In this document: positions 48,221 through 59,110 of the stretch, in pieces
Numbering within the stretch: position 1 is the stretch's first letter
Layout of the letters: each line of letters opens with the position of its first letter
Assembly: GCA_963830205.1 (NCBI GenBank)
Contig: CAWHLP010000022.1
Location: forward strand, 124,001 to 188,000
Origin: CAVSRC01 sp963830205
GTDB taxonomy: Bacteria; Pseudomonadota; Alphaproteobacteria; Rhizobiales; Kaistiaceae
Length of the DNA stretch: 64,000 bases
Direction: 5' to 3'
Position numbers and translations under genes: made by a program
Notes under the pieces: model-generated
What the model was told of the DNA's origin: nothing
Databases searched by the model: none
What the model saw: the letters and a program-made list of their open reading frames with translations, nothing else

Positions 48221-49528
48221 ATGTTCAAATCGACGGGCCGATTCCTCGGCTCTCTGGCGCTGGCGGCCGCGGTAGCATTGCCGCTCGCCACGTCGGCCCG
48301 GGCTGCCGACGACACCATCAAGGTCGGCATCCTGCATTCGCTGTCGGGCACCATGGCGATTTCGGAGACCACCCTGAAAGACGTCATGCTGATGCTCATC
48401 GACGAGCAGAACAAGAAGGGCGGTCTGCTCGGCAAGAAGCTCGAGCCGGTCGTCGTCGACCCGGCGTCCAACTGGCCGCTGTTCGCCGAAAAGGCGCGCG
48501 AGCTGATCAGCCAGGACAAGGTTGCGGCCGTCTTCGGCTGCTGGACCTCGGTCAGCCGCAAGTCGGTGCTGCCGGTGTTCAAGGAACTCAATTCGATCCT
48601 CTTCTACCCCGTCCAGTACGAGGGCGAGGAGAGCGAGCGCAACGTCTTCTACACCGGCGCGGCGCCCAACCAGCAGGCGATCCCCGCCGTCGATTATCTG
48701 ATGAGCGCCGATGGCGGCTCGGTGAAGCGCTGGGTGCTGGAAGGCACCGACTACGTCTATCCGCGCACCACCAACAAGATTCTCGAGGCCTATCTGAAGG
48801 CCAAGGGCGTCGCGGCCGAAGACATCATGATCAACTACACGCCGTTCGGCTTCTCCGACTGGCAGACCGAAGTGTCGAAGATCAAGGCCTTCGGCTCGGC
48901 CGGCAAGAAGACCGCGGTGGTCTCGACCATCAACGGCGACGCCAACGTTCCCTTCTACAAGGAACTCGGCAACCAGGGCATCAAGGCAACCGACATCCCG
49001 GTGGTTGCCTTCTCGGTCGGTGAGGAAGAGCTGTCGGGCATGGATACCAAGCCGCTCGTCGGTCACCTGGCAGCGTGGAACTACTTCGAGAGCGTCGATA
49101 CGCCTGCCAATGCGGCGTTCATCAAAGAGTGGCACGACTTCACCAAGAACGACAAGCGCACCACCAACGATCCGATGGAAGCCCACTACATCGGCTTCAA
49201 CATGTGGGTGAAGGCGGTCGAGAAGGCCGGCACCACCGATCCCGACAAGGTCATCCCGGCGATGGTCGGCGTCACCGTGCCGAACCTCACCGGCGGCTAT
49301 GCCACCATGATGCCGAACCACCACATCACCAAGCCGGTGCTGGTCGGCGAAATCCAGGACGACGGCCAGTTCAACACCGTCTGGCAGTCGCCCGGCGAGG
49401 TTCCCGGCGATGCCTGGTCGGACTATCTGCCCGGCTCCAAGGACCTGATCTCCGATTGGCGTGCGCCGATGTCGTGCGGCAACTTCAACGTCAAGACCGG
49501 AAAGTGCGGCGGAGAGGCTTCGAACTAG
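48221..49528 (+). CDS. urtA: Urea ABC transporter substrate-binding protein
   Basis: 435 residues with a signal peptide (LGSLALAAAVALPLATSARA). The urea-binder pattern is clear: KVGILHSLSGTMAISETTLKD, GCWTSVSRKSVLPVFKE, LFYPVQYEGEE and TDYVYPRTTN. It is a cluster C/HAAT-type binding protein that delivers urea to UrtBC. AGAGGAGAG precedes the ATG. First gene of the urtABCDE operon. Divergent from the permease-kinase. Confidence 0.96.
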   Translation: MFKSTGRFLGSLALAAAVALPLATSARAADDTIKVGILHSLSGTMAISETTLKDVMLMLIDEQNKKGGLLGKKLEPVVVDPASNWPLFAEKARELISQDKVAAVFGCWTSVSRKSVLPVFKELNSILFYPVQYEGEESERNVFYTGAAPNQQAIPAVDYLMSADGGSVKRWVLEGTDYVYPRTTNKILEAYLKAKGVAAEDIMINYTPFGFSDWQTEVSKIKAFGSAGKKTAVVSTINGDANVPFYKELGNQGIKATDIPVVAFSVGEEELSGMDTKPLVGHLAAWNYFESVDTPANAAFIKEWHDFTKNDKRTTNDPMEAHYIGFNMWVKAVEKAGTTDPDKVIPAMVGVTVPNLTGGYATMMPNHHITKPVLVGEIQDDGQFNTVWQSPGEVPGDAWSDYLPGSKDLISDWRAPMSCGNFNVKTGKCGGEASN

Positions 49529-49606
49529 GCGTACTGCGTGAGACCTGCCGGACGGGGGATGTTCCCGCCCCCGTCCGGCTCCCGAGGAAGACGACTGTCT
49601 GCCGAG

Positions 49607-51214
49607 ATGCCGATGCTGCGCACGCCGATCCTCCTGCTCCTGCTCGTGCTGGGCCTGACGCTTGAAGTGCATGCCGCCCCGGCCGACGATCTGGCGGCCG
49701 CCCTGCAGGGTCTGACCAAGGACAGCTACACCGAGACCGTCACCGCGGTGAACGCCATTGCCGTCAGCGGCAGCGACCGCGCCGAGGAGATCCTCAACGC
49801 ACTCAAGGACGGCAAGCTCTATTTCGCGACTTCCGACCAACAGGTCTACATCAAGGACGGCGACAATCTCGTCGATGCGGCGACGGGTGAGCCGCATCAG
49901 GGCGACGTGCCGTTCGGGCTGAAGAAGGTCCGCCTCAACAATCTTGTGCGCGGTGCCCTCGATGCCGCGATGGGCACGCTGCAACTGATGGCGCACGACC
50001 CCGACAAGCGCCGCGCCGCCGCCGAAGCGGTGTTCAAGTCGCGCGACGCCTCCGCCCTGCCGGCGCTGGAAAAGGCGATCGCGGCGGAGACCGATCCGGT
50101 CATCAAGCGCATCCAGCTTCAGGCGCGCGCCTCCGTCATCCTGGCCATGCCCGACGCCAGCGAAGCCGACATGCTGGCAGCGGTGGACATCATCCGCGAC
50201 CGCGGCGATCAGGACGCTCTGGCCATCCTCAACAGCCTGCCGACGACGGCGCCGAAGTCCGTGCTCGACGAGGCGCAGAAGGCGATCGGCGTCATCAAGG
50301 GTTCGCTGGCCCTGTGGGACGTGCTGCAGAACCTCTGGTACGGCCTGTCGCTGGGCTCGGTACTGCTGCTTGCCGCCATCGGCCTGGCCATCACCTTCGG
50401 CGTCATGGGTGTCATCAACATGGCCCATGGCGAGATGGTCATGCTCGGCGCCTACACCACCTTCGTCGTGCAGGAGACCATCCGCGCCAACGCGCCGTGG
50501 CTGTTCGACTGGTCGCTGGCCATCGCCCTGCCGCTGGCTTTCCTCGTCGCCGGCGCCGTCGGCGTCGCCATCGAGCGCGGCATCATCCGCTTCCTCTACG
50601 GCCGGCCGCTGGAGACGCTGCTCGCCACCTGGGGGCTTTCGCTGATCCTGCAACAGACGGTGAGGACCATCTTCGGCCCCGACAACCGACTGGTCGGTAA
50701 CCCGTCGTGGATGTCGGGCGCCGCCGACATCGGCAACATGACCATCACCTACAACCGCATGTGGATCATCGTCTTCGCCATCGGCGTGTTCGTGCTGCTC
50801 CTGGCGGTCCTGCGCTTCACCACCTTCGGCCTGCAGATGCGCGCCGTCACCCAGAACCGCGCCATGGCCTCGGCCATGGGCATCCGCACGCCCTGGGTCG
50901 ATGCGCTGACCTTCGGCCTCGGCTCCGGCATCGCCGGCATCGCCGGCGTCGCCCTGTCGCAGATCGACAATGTCAGCCCCAACCTCGGCCAGGGCTACAT
51001 CATCGATTCGTTCATGGTCGTGGTCTTCGGCGGCGTCGGCAACCTGTGGGGCACGCTGGTCGGCGCCTTCTCGCTCGGCATCGCCAACAAGTTCCTCGAA
51101 CCCTATGCCGGCGCCGTGCTCGGCAAGATCGCCATCCTCGTCTTCATCATCCTGTTCATCCAGCGGCGCCCGCGCGGCATGTTCGCGCTCAAGGGCCGGG
51201 CGGTGGAAGCATGA
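49607..51214 (+). CDS. urtB: Urea ABC transporter permease UrtB
   Basis: 535 residues. Signal-like segment RTPILLLLLVLGLTLEVHA, an N-terminal helical extension of about 200 residues typical of UrtB, then the LivH-type permease domain with GVMGVINMAHGEMVMLGAY and GYIIDSFMVVVFGGVGNLWG. About nine membrane helices. ATG 49607 is used; 49613 is an alternative. The stop overlaps the urtC start (ATGA). Confidence 0.95.
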   Translation: MPMLRTPILLLLLVLGLTLEVHAAPADDLAAALQGLTKDSYTETVTAVNAIAVSGSDRAEEILNALKDGKLYFATSDQQVYIKDGDNLVDAATGEPHQGDVPFGLKKVRLNNLVRGALDAAMGTLQLMAHDPDKRRAAAEAVFKSRDASALPALEKAIAAETDPVIKRIQLQARASVILAMPDASEADMLAAVDIIRDRGDQDALAILNSLPTTAPKSVLDEAQKAIGVIKGSLALWDVLQNLWYGLSLGSVLLLAAIGLAITFGVMGVINMAHGEMVMLGAYTTFVVQETIRANAPWLFDWSLAIALPLAFLVAGAVGVAIERGIIRFLYGRPLETLLATWGLSLILQQTVRTIFGPDNRLVGNPSWMSGAADIGNMTITYNRMWIIVFAIGVFVLLLAVLRFTTFGLQMRAVTQNRAMASAMGIRTPWVDALTFGLGSGIAGIAGVALSQIDNVSPNLGQGYIIDSFMVVVFGGVGNLWGTLVGAFSLGIANKFLEPYAGAVLGKIAILVFIILFIQRRPRGMFALKGRAVEA

Positions 51215-52396
51215 TCGGCCGGTTCTTCGGCGGCGGCATCGACCGTACCGCGATCATCGTGCTGGTGCTGATCGTCGGCTTCGGCGCGCTCGTCCCGGCG
51301 CTCAACCTGTGGACGCCGGCGGGCAGCGCCTTGCATGTGCCCAACTACCTGGTGCCGCTCATCGGCAAGTACCTGACCTACGGCCTGCTGGCGCTCGCCG
51401 TCGGCCTGATCTGGGGCTATGCCGGCATCCTGTCGCTCGGCCACGGCGCCTTCTTTGCGCTCGGCGGCTACGCCATGGGCATGTACCTGATGCGCCAGAT
51501 CGGCACGCGCGGCGTCTATGCCGATCCCGATCCTTCCCGACTTCATGGTCTTCCTCAATTGGAAGCACCTGCCCTGGTACTGGTACGGCTTCGACATGTT
51601 CTGGTTCGCGGCGCTGATGGTGCTCGTCGTGCCGGGCGTGCTCGCCTACGTCTTCGGCTGGTTCGCCTTCAGGAGCCGCGTCACCGGCGTCTATCTGTCG
51701 ATCATCACCCAGGCGATGACCTATGCCCTGCTGCTCGCCTTCTTCCGCAACGACATGGGCTTCGGCGGCAATAACGGCCTCACCGACTTCAAGGACATCC
51801 TCGGCTTCAACATCCAGGCCGGTTCGACGCGCGGCGCCCTGTTCTTCGCCTCGGCGCTGGCGCTCGCCCTCGGCTACCTGATCAGCCGCGCCGTCACTGC
51901 CTCGAAATTCGGCAAGGTGCTGGTCGCGGTGCGCGATGCCGAGAGCCGCACGCGCTTCCTCGGCTACCGGGTGGAGAAGTACAAGCTTGCCGTCTGGGTG
52001 CTCTCCGCCTGCATGGCCGGTGTTGCCGGCGCCCTCTATGTGCCGCAGGTCGGCATCATCAATCCGGGCGAGTTCGCTCCGGCCAATTCGATCGAGGTCG
52101 TCATCTGGTGCGCCGTCGGCGGCCGCGGCACGCTGGTCGGTCCGATCGTCGGCGCCCTCATCGTCAACTTCGCCAAGACCTGGTTCACTTCAGGCGTCTT
52201 TGCCCCTTACTGGTTGTTCGCGTTGGGCGGCCTTTTCATCGCGGTCACCCTGTTCCTCCCAAGGGGCATTGTCGGCACGATTGCGAGCTGGAGCCGCAAT
52301 CGCCACGCAAACCCGCCGGCGGCCGAGGCGCCGGCGCCCAATCCACCGCCGACCACCGACATGGTCGAAGACACCGTGCCCAGCATGGCTGAGTGA
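51211..52396 (+). CDS. urtC: Urea ABC transporter permease UrtC, frame broken by one base
   Basis: 394 residues after removing one C of CCC at 51526-51528, which joins GVYADP to ILPDFMVFLNWKHLPW. LivM-type permease, the second membrane subunit: YAGILSLGHGAFFALGGYAMG, GVYLSIITQAMTYALLLAFF, GNNGLTDF and a C-terminal Pro/Ala-rich tail (NPPAAEAPAPNPPP). Coupled to urtB by ATGA and separated from urtD by four bases. Confidence 0.94.
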
Positions 52397-52400
52397 GGCG

Positions 52401-53153
<753 letters not shown>

Positions 53154-53175
53154 GGATGAGCTCGTGTATCGGACA

Positions 53176-53336
53176 CCCCCTCACCCTGTCCCTCTCCCAC
53201 GAGGGGAGAGGGGACGCTGTGGTTAAGTCGCGATCACCCTCTCGGGCGGTACGGCGTGTTGAGGCGTTTCCGCCGTGGGGCGGCGGTGCGTCTATCGTTC
53301 CCTCTCCCCCTGCGGGAGAGGGACAGGGTGAGGGGG
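53176..53336. repeat. BIME-like inverted repeat between urtD and urtE
   Basis: A perfect 23-base inverted repeat: the left arm at 53176-53198 begins CCCCCTCACCCTGTCCC and the right arm at 53314-53336 is its exact complement, ending GGACAGGGTGAGGGGG. Each arm has its own small hairpin (CTCTCCC-ACGA-GGGGAGAG; CCCTCTCCC/GGGAGAGGG). Such paired elements inside an operon can set relative expression of the genes on either side. The same CCCCCTCACCCTG core occurs near 16.7 kb. Confidence 0.85.
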
Positions 53337-53343
53337 CTCTTTC

Positions 53344-54039
53344 ATGCTGAAAGCCGATCGCGTCGATCTCTACTACGGCGCCGCCCAGGCGCTGCGCGGC
53401 GTCTCCTTCTCCGCCGAGATCGGCAAGGTCTCGGCCCTCATGGGCCGCAACGGCGTCGGCAAGACCTCGTTCCTGCGCGCCATCATGGGCGAGCAGCCGA
53501 TCGCCAGCGGCGAGATCGCCTTGGACGGCAAGGTGCTCGGCCGCATGGCGCCGCACGACCGCGCCCGCCTCGGCATCGCCTATGTGCCGCAGGGCCGCGA
53601 CATCTTTCCGCTCCTGACGGTGGAGGAGAACCTCAAGACCGGCTACGCCCAGTTGCCCAAGAGCCAGCGCTCGATCCCCGCCGACGTGTTCGACCTCTTC
53701 CCGGTGCTTGCCGACATGCTGCGCCGGCGCGGCGGCGACCTCTCCGGCGGCCAGCAGCAGCAGCTTGCCATCGGTCGAGCGCTGGTGACGCGGCCCAAGC
53801 TGCTCGTCCTCGACGAGCCGACCGAGGGCATCCAGCCGTCGATCATCAAGGACATCGGCCGCGCCATCGAGTGGCTGCGCACCAAGGGCGAGATGGCGAT
53901 CCTGCTGGTCGAGCAGTATTTCGACTTCGTCCACCAGCTCGCCGACACCTTCTCGGTGATGGACCGTGGCGAGATCATCCTCTCCGGCACCCGCGACGAG
54001 ATGGACCCGGACAAGGTCCGCCGCCACCTGACGGTGTAG
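53344..54039 (+). CDS. urtE: Urea ABC transporter ATP-binding protein UrtE
   Basis: 231 residues, LivF-like ATPase: Walker A GRNGVGKTS, Q-loop YVPQGRDIFPLLTVEENL, signature LSGGQQQQLAIGRALV and Walker B LLVLDEPTEGIQPS. It completes the urea importer with UrtD. The start lies eight bases after the mosaic repeat, with GGGGG as the only possible ribosome site, so the repeat may contribute to its translation. Confidence 0.95.
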   Translation: MLKADRVDLYYGAAQALRGVSFSAEIGKVSALMGRNGVGKTSFLRAIMGEQPIASGEIALDGKVLGRMAPHDRARLGIAYVPQGRDIFPLLTVEENLKTGYAQLPKSQRSIPADVFDLFPVLADMLRRRGGDLSGGQQQQLAIGRALVTRPKLLVLDEPTEGIQPSIIKDIGRAIEWLRTKGEMAILLVEQYFDFVHQLADTFSVMDRGEIILSGTRDEMDPDKVRRHLTV

Positions 54040-54167
54040 GCTTCCGTCCCCCTGCCAGTGGTCACAGGCGGAGCCGGCCGGCACGCGAGACGGGACTCTC
54101 GCTTGCCGCCGGCCTGTGATACTCCCTTCGCCGGAGACAGGAATTCGATCGCCGGCCGAGCGCCAAC

Positions 54168-54801
54168 GTGACCCCGCCGAACGACGCAACCGCACGCGAT
54201 GTCGCCGGCCTGATCCTCGCCGGCGGGCGATCGCAGCGCATGGGCACCGACAAGACCCGCCTGCCTGTCGGCGAACAGTCGATGCTGGAGCGGGTCATCG
54301 AGCGGCTCAAGGTCCAAGCGCGCTGGCTTGTTGTCAGCGTCAGTGAGGGCGGCGACCCGGCGGGTGCGTCGGGCCTGCCCGTCGTTGCGGATGCGGGCGC
54401 GCGGTTTGGCGGCCCCCTGTTCGGCATCCTGTCGGGGCTGCGCTGGGCCAGACCGCAACACCGACGCCAGGTGGGTCGTCTCGGTGCCGGCCGATGCGCC
54501 GTTCCTGCCCACCGACCTGGTATCCCGTCTCCACGCCGGCCTCACGGCGGACGCGGAAATCGCCGTCGCTCGCTCGCTCGGGCGGCTTCACCCGATCATC
54601 GCTCTGTGGCCGGTTGCGCTGGCCGACGCCCTCGAAGCCTGGCTGGCACAGGCAGACCGGCACGCCGTCCGATCGTGGCTGGAAACGCGCCGATGGTCGG
54701 CGGTCGATTTTGCCGGCGAGGACGGCATCGACCCCTTCTTCAACGTCAACACGCCGGAAGACCTCGCGCTCGCCCGCGCGCACGCAGGAAAGAACACATG
54801 A
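54168..54801 (+). CDS. mobA: Molybdenum cofactor guanylyltransferase, frame broken by one base
   Basis: 210 residues after dropping one C of the pair at 54453-54454 (RWAR-RNTDARWVVSVPADAPFLP). MobA attaches GMP to molybdopterin. Seen: GLILAGGRSQRMGTDKTRLP, the nucleotidyltransferase motif at residues 15-34, VADAGARFGGPLFGILSGL, and the C-terminal FFNVNTPEDLALA. The start is GTG 54168 with weak ribosome-site support. The stop overlaps mobB by four bases. Confidence 0.93.
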
Positions 54802-55310
54802 CCCCCGTCATCGGGATTGCCGGCTGGAAGAACTCGGGCAAGACCACCCTTGCGGTCAAGCTGATCGCCGAGCTGACGCGCCGTGGCTATCGCGTTGCCA
54901 GCGTCAAGCACGCCCACCATGAAGCGGACATCGACCACGAGAACACCGACACCTATCGGCATCGCACCGCCGGCGCCGCCGAGGTCGCCCTGGTGACCGG
55001 CGTGCGCTGGGCGATCATCCATGAGCTGCGCGACGAGGCCGAACCGTCCCTGGCGGACATCCTCGCCAAGCTGGCGCCCGCCGATATCGTCGTCGTCGAG
55101 GGCTTCAAGCGGGCGGCGATCCCCAAGATCGAGGTCCGCCGGCAGGCCGCGGCAGAGCGCCGCCCGATGGCGCCCGACGATCCCCAGATCGTCGCCGTTG
55201 CAAGCGATTCCGCCGACGAGCCGGGCGCCGTTCCCCAGTTCGATCTCGACGACGTCACGGCCATCGCCGACTTCGTCGTCGGCCATCTCGGCCTGCGGCG
55301 ATCCGATTAG
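54798..55310 (+). CDS. mobB: Molybdopterin-guanine dinucleotide biosynthesis adaptor protein
   Basis: 170 residues with the P-loop GWKNSGKTTL at 9-18, VKHAHHEADIDHENTDTYRH and EGFKRAAIPKIEVRR. MobB binds GTP and helps MobA hand over cofactor to enzymes. Coupled to mobA by ATGA. Convergent with the enolase-superfamily gene, the stops overlapping by three bases. Confidence 0.95.
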   Translation: MTPVIGIAGWKNSGKTTLAVKLIAELTRRGYRVASVKHAHHEADIDHENTDTYRHRTAGAAEVALVTGVRWAIIHELRDEAEPSLADILAKLAPADIVVVEGFKRAAIPKIEVRRQAAAERRPMAPDDPQIVAVASDSADEPGAVPQFDLDDVTAIADFVVGHLGLRRSD

Positions 55311-56736
55311 CTCCCGCCGGACGCTCGCGGCACCGCCATCGCACGCATGCCGTCCCAATCCGGAGCCGCGCCGACGGCAAGGCCCGGGACGGCGAGCGAT
55401 GCGAGCGCGATGCGGCCGTCGCTGATCGCGAGCCGCGCCCGCCCCTTTTCCAGGCGATAGAGGCCGGGATGCGCCGCCGCGAAGCGCGCCTGCTCGGCCG
55501 GCGAAGCGCCGGCAAAGCCGCCGACATAATGGTGGCCGTTGGCCTCGACGTGCTCCGCGCCGACAAGCACCGCAAGCGCCAGGCTGTGCTGGAGCGCGAT
55601 GCCGGGCTGCACGGTGAGGTCCTCGGCGGTGATGAAGCACGCCGCGCCGGAGGCGTCCCACATCGCGGCGCGCGCGCCGTTGAGGAGTGCGCGATAGACG
55701 CCCTTGCAGGTCTTCGCCGAGACGCCGGCGTAGCCCAGGCGGCGGGCGACGGGAAACGATGTGAGATCGGCGTCCGCTTCGTCGATCACCAGCGGCTTCC
55801 GCCGGCCGAGCTCCGCCACCGACTCCGTCAGCGCGCGGTCGCGCCCGATCGGCTGTTCGACGAACAGCGTCGACGCCCACAGGCGCTTGAGCTTCCGCCG
55901 TCGCCTCGATGCGATCGTAGAGCTCGGCGACATGCGCCCCGTCGCTGAACTGCTCGTTGCCGTCCATGGTGACGCGGTAATCGCCGGCGATGCGGTCGAG
56001 GATCGCGGCGATGCGGACGAGATGGCGCGACGCTTGCGTCGATGTCGGCGCCGACCTTGATCTTGAAATAGCGGTTGCCATAGGCGGCGATGACCGCCTC
56101 CAGGCTCTGCGGCAGGCCGTCGTTGAGCGGCGCGGCGATCTCCGCGTCGGTGAGCGGGTCGGCCATGCCGACCGTGTGCCGCGCCGAAATCATCGCCGGC
56201 AGCTGGCGCGTCGCCAGAAAGACGGCGAGCGCGTCCGGCCTGAGGTCGGGTGTGAGTTCCGTCGTGATACCGGGGCGGTTCGCGCGCACCGCGTCGAAGA
56301 CGCTGTCGCCCACCACGCGGCACAGCGCATCGAGCACCGCCCGGTCGATCAGCGCCATGCCGTAGCTGGCGATCAGGCCGTTGAGCCCTGCCCGCGCCGC
56401 CTCGGCATAGTGGACCGGGTAGACCGCCGCGTGCAGCGCGAAGGCGGACGCCGCCGCGCCGTGGTCGAGATAAAGGCGGCGGGCGCCGGCAAGCGAGGCG
56501 CGCAACTGGTCGAAGTTCTGCTGGTTGGTCAGCGCCGGGTTCTTGTCGAACCATTTCGGCGCGAGCAGCTCAGCCGCCTGGCCCGTCGCCGACCGGCCGT
56601 CGATCACGACTTCGGCGCGCACGAAGACCTGCGGCGCTTCGGTGAGCGTGCTCGCCCCGAACTTGAACGGGATGCGCAGCGGCGTCGCGCGCTCGAACAG
56701 GTCGATGGCGCGCACCTCTACCCTGGGCGCGCTCAT
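55307..56736 (-). CDS. Enolase-superfamily enzyme (mandelate racemase/muconate lactonising type), frame broken twice
   Basis: About 475 residues after removing one base near 56029-56036 and one near 55894-55899. Segments in order: N-terminal capping domain (VEVRAIDLFERATPLRIPFKFG), then the barrel with FKIKVG (Lys region), VTMDGNEQFSDG (metal Asp), LFVEQPIGRD (metal Glu) and PLVIDEADADLTS (third ligand region). This is longer than the usual 370-400, owing to a long stretch before the barrel. It acts on a carboxylate by proton abstraction; galactarolactone cycloisomerase and sugar-acid dehydratases are relatives. It starts by ATGA overlap with the isomerase gene. Confidence 0.8.
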
Positions 56737-57563
56737 CCGCGGCCCGACCTGAGGCCGGCGATGTAGCCGATCGCGCGCGCGGCCGAGCCCGGCCCGTCGG
56801 GAACGTAGTCGAAGGGCTCGACGCCGATCCAGCCGGCATAGCTGAGGCGCTCCAGCGCGCCGACGATCGGCGCGAAATCGAGCTTGCCCTGCCCCGGCCC
56901 CCGCCGGTTGGGGTCGTTGAAATGGACGTGGACCGCGGAGCCGTCGCCAATATGCTTGTGCAGCAGCTCGGGGATGGGAATGGCTTCGCTGAGGCCGGCG
57001 GACGAGCAGTCGACCATGGTGCGCAGGGCCGGCGATCCGATTTCGGCAACGATCTCCGCGGCTTCCGCCACCGTGTTGATGTAGTTGGTCTGGTCGGGCG
57101 ACAGCGCCTCGGCGATATAGGTGACCCCGGCCGCCTCGGCGGCGCGCGCGGCCTCGGCGAAGAAATCGCGGCCGCGCTTGCGGCCCTCCGCCTCGGCGCC
57201 CTGCTCCAGCTGGCGCTGGCCGGGTGAGCCGTGGACGAGATAGGTGCCGCCGAGATCGGCGCAAAGCTGGACGAGGCCGCGCATCACATCCAGGGTTTCG
57301 GCCCGCACGGCGCTGTCGGCGCTGGTGATCGACAGGCCCTTCGGCACGACGAACAGCCAGTGCAGGCCCGACACCACGATGCCGGCGTCGGCGACGGCAC
57401 GCCGGGCGGCCGTCACCGTCGCGGCGCTGACACGATGCGGCTGATCGCCATCGAGCGTGAACGGTGCGATCTCCAGCCCGTCATAGCCGAGCGCCGCGGC
57501 GAAGCGCGCCTGCGCCTCGATGGGACGGTCGCGCAGGACCTCGTTGCACAGGGCGACGCGCAT
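56733..57563 (-). CDS. Sugar phosphate isomerase/epimerase (AP endonuclease-2 family)
   Basis: 276 residues of the xylose-isomerase-like TIM barrel: LGYDGLEIAPFTLDG, a metal-binding set with glutamate in YIAEALSPDQTNYIN, aspartate in TMVDCSSAG, histidine in AVHVHFNDPNRRGPGQG and glutamate in IGVEPFDYVP. Members isomerise free or phosphorylated sugars or hydroxypyruvate. The ATG shares its A with the tctA stop; a GTG one codon before is also possible. It is followed without a gap by the enolase-type gene. Confidence 0.85.
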   Translation of the reverse strand: MRVALCNEVLRDRPIEAQARFAAALGYDGLEIAPFTLDGDQPHRVSAATVTAARRAVADAGIVVSGLHWLFVVPKGLSITSADSAVRAETLDVMRGLVQLCADLGGTYLVHGSPGQRQLEQGAEAEGRKRGRDFFAEAARAAEAAGVTYIAEALSPDQTNYINTVAEAAEIVAEIGSPALRTMVDCSSAGLSEAIPIPELLHKHIGDGSAVHVHFNDPNRRGPGQGKLDFAPIVGALERLSYAGWIGVEPFDYVPDGPGSAARAIGYIAGLRSGRG

Positions 57564-59098
57564 CACGTACTCGTCTTGCCGCGCGACCCCGGCAGCGGCA
57601 GGCGCTGAACCAGGGCAGCGACCCGGCTACGTACAGCAGGGATCGCGGCGAGCAGCATCGACAGGCAGGCAAGCGCCAGCACGATCGAGATCGGCCGGTT
57701 GAGAAAATCGATGAAGTTGCCGTCCGACAGCGTCATGCCGCGACGGAAGCTCTTGTCGAGCAGGTCACCGAGCACGATGCCCAGCACCAGCGGCGCCATC
57801 GGGTAGTCCATCTGGCGGAGGACCATGCCGAGAACCCCGAAGAAGAGCATGACGTAGATGTCGAAGATGCGCCCGGCGATGGCATAGGAGCCGATTGAAC
57901 AGAGCGTGAAGATGATCGGCATGAGATAGGCGCGCGGCACGGACAGCACCTTGAGCAGCGGGCGCGTCAGCAAGAGGCCGAGAACGAACATCGCCATGGT
58001 CGCCACGAACACCATGGCGACCACCTGGAAGACGAAGGCGGGGAACTCGATCATGATCATCGGCCCCGGGCGGATGCCGTGGATGAACATGGCGGCGAGC
58101 AGAACGGCGGCCGGCGCCGAGCCCGGCACGGCAAGCGTCAGAACCGGGATGATGGCGCCCGGCACGGCCGCGTTGTTGCCGGTTTCGGCGGCCATAAGCC
58201 CCTCGACGGCGCCCTTGCCGAACAGCTCCTTGTGCTTGCTGGCGCGTTTGGCCGCGGCATAGCTCATCCAGGCGCCCATGTCCTCGCCGACGCCGGGGAG
58301 CAGGCCCATGAAGGTACCGATCAAGCCGGAGCGGACGATGGTGCGCTTGTGGTGCCAGATGTCTTCCCAGCGCGGCAGCACGCGATCGGAGGCGTCGCGG
58401 ATCGCCTCGAACACGCCGGATTTCATCACGATCAGCACCTCGGCGAAGCCGAAGGCACCGACCAGCGCCGGCAGCAGGCCGATGCCGCCGGCAATATCCA
58501 TGTTGCCGTAGGAGAAGCGCTGGTAGGACTGGATGCCCTCCTGCCCGACCATGGCGAAGAACAGCCCAAGGAAGCCGGCGATCCAGCCCTTGAGCGAATC
58601 GCCCGTGGTGGTGAGCTGGCCGGAGATCAGCACGCCGAACAGCGCCAGCCAGAAGAACTCGTAGGAGCCGAAGGACAGCGCAAAATCGCCGAGAACCGGC
58701 GCGACCAGCGCCAGGGCCAACATGCCGATCATGCCGCCGAGGAAGGAGCCGGTGGTGGCAATGCCCATGGCACGGCCGCCCTGCCCGGCGCGGGCGAGCG
58801 GGAAGCCGTCGAGCGCGGTCGCGGCATTGGCCGGCGTGCCCGGGATGTTGAGCAGGATGGCCGAGCGCGAACCGCCATAGATGGCACCGACATACATGCA
58901 GATGAGGATGAGGATCGCCTGGGTGCTGTCCATGCGGAAAGTCAGCGTGGTCAGGAGAGCGATGCCCAACGTCGCGGTAAGGCCCGGCAGCGCGCCGACG
59001 ACGATGCCGAGCAGCGTCGCCCAGGCGACGTCGAACCAGATCGCCGGGCTCGTCAGGAAGCCGCCGAGCGCTTGCAGGAAGTATCCGAGACCAGTCAA
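57563..59098 (-). CDS. tctA: Tripartite tricarboxylate transporter permease, large subunit
   Basis: 511 residues with about eleven or twelve membrane segments. The conserved GxxxGxxPGLTATLGIALL region (GIVVGALPGLTATLGIALL, about residues 31-49) and GLLPGVGEDMGAWMSYAAAKR are the TctA hallmarks, with IYGGSRSAILLNIPGTPANAATALDG between. With TctB and TctC it takes up a carboxylate by ion symport. Confidence 0.95.
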   Translation of the reverse strand: MTGLGYFLQALGGFLTSPAIWFDVAWATLLGIVVGALPGLTATLGIALLTTLTFRMDSTQAILILICMYVGAIYGGSRSAILLNIPGTPANAATALDGFPLARAGQGGRAMGIATTGSFLGGMIGMLALALVAPVLGDFALSFGSYEFFWLALFGVLISGQLTTTGDSLKGWIAGFLGLFFAMVGQEGIQSYQRFSYGNMDIAGGIGLLPALVGAFGFAEVLIVMKSGVFEAIRDASDRVLPRWEDIWHHKRTIVRSGLIGTFMGLLPGVGEDMGAWMSYAAAKRASKHKELFGKGAVEGLMAAETGNNAAVPGAIIPVLTLAVPGSAPAAVLLAAMFIHGIRPGPMIMIEFPAFVFQVVAMVFVATMAMFVLGLLLTRPLLKVLSVPRAYLMPIIFTLCSIGSYAIAGRIFDIYVMLFFGVLGMVLRQMDYPMAPLVLGIVLGDLLDKSFRRGMTLSDGNFIDFLNRPISIVLALACLSMLLAAIPAVRSRVAALVQRLPLPGSRGKTST

Positions 59099-59110
59099 CT
59101 CAGCCGCTCC

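Noticed and set aside
48215..50653. An 812-codon minus-strand open frame opposite urtA/urtB
   Set aside because: It is a shadow of the GC-rich real genes: Gly/Arg/His-rich, no family features, while the plus strand is clearly urtA and urtB.
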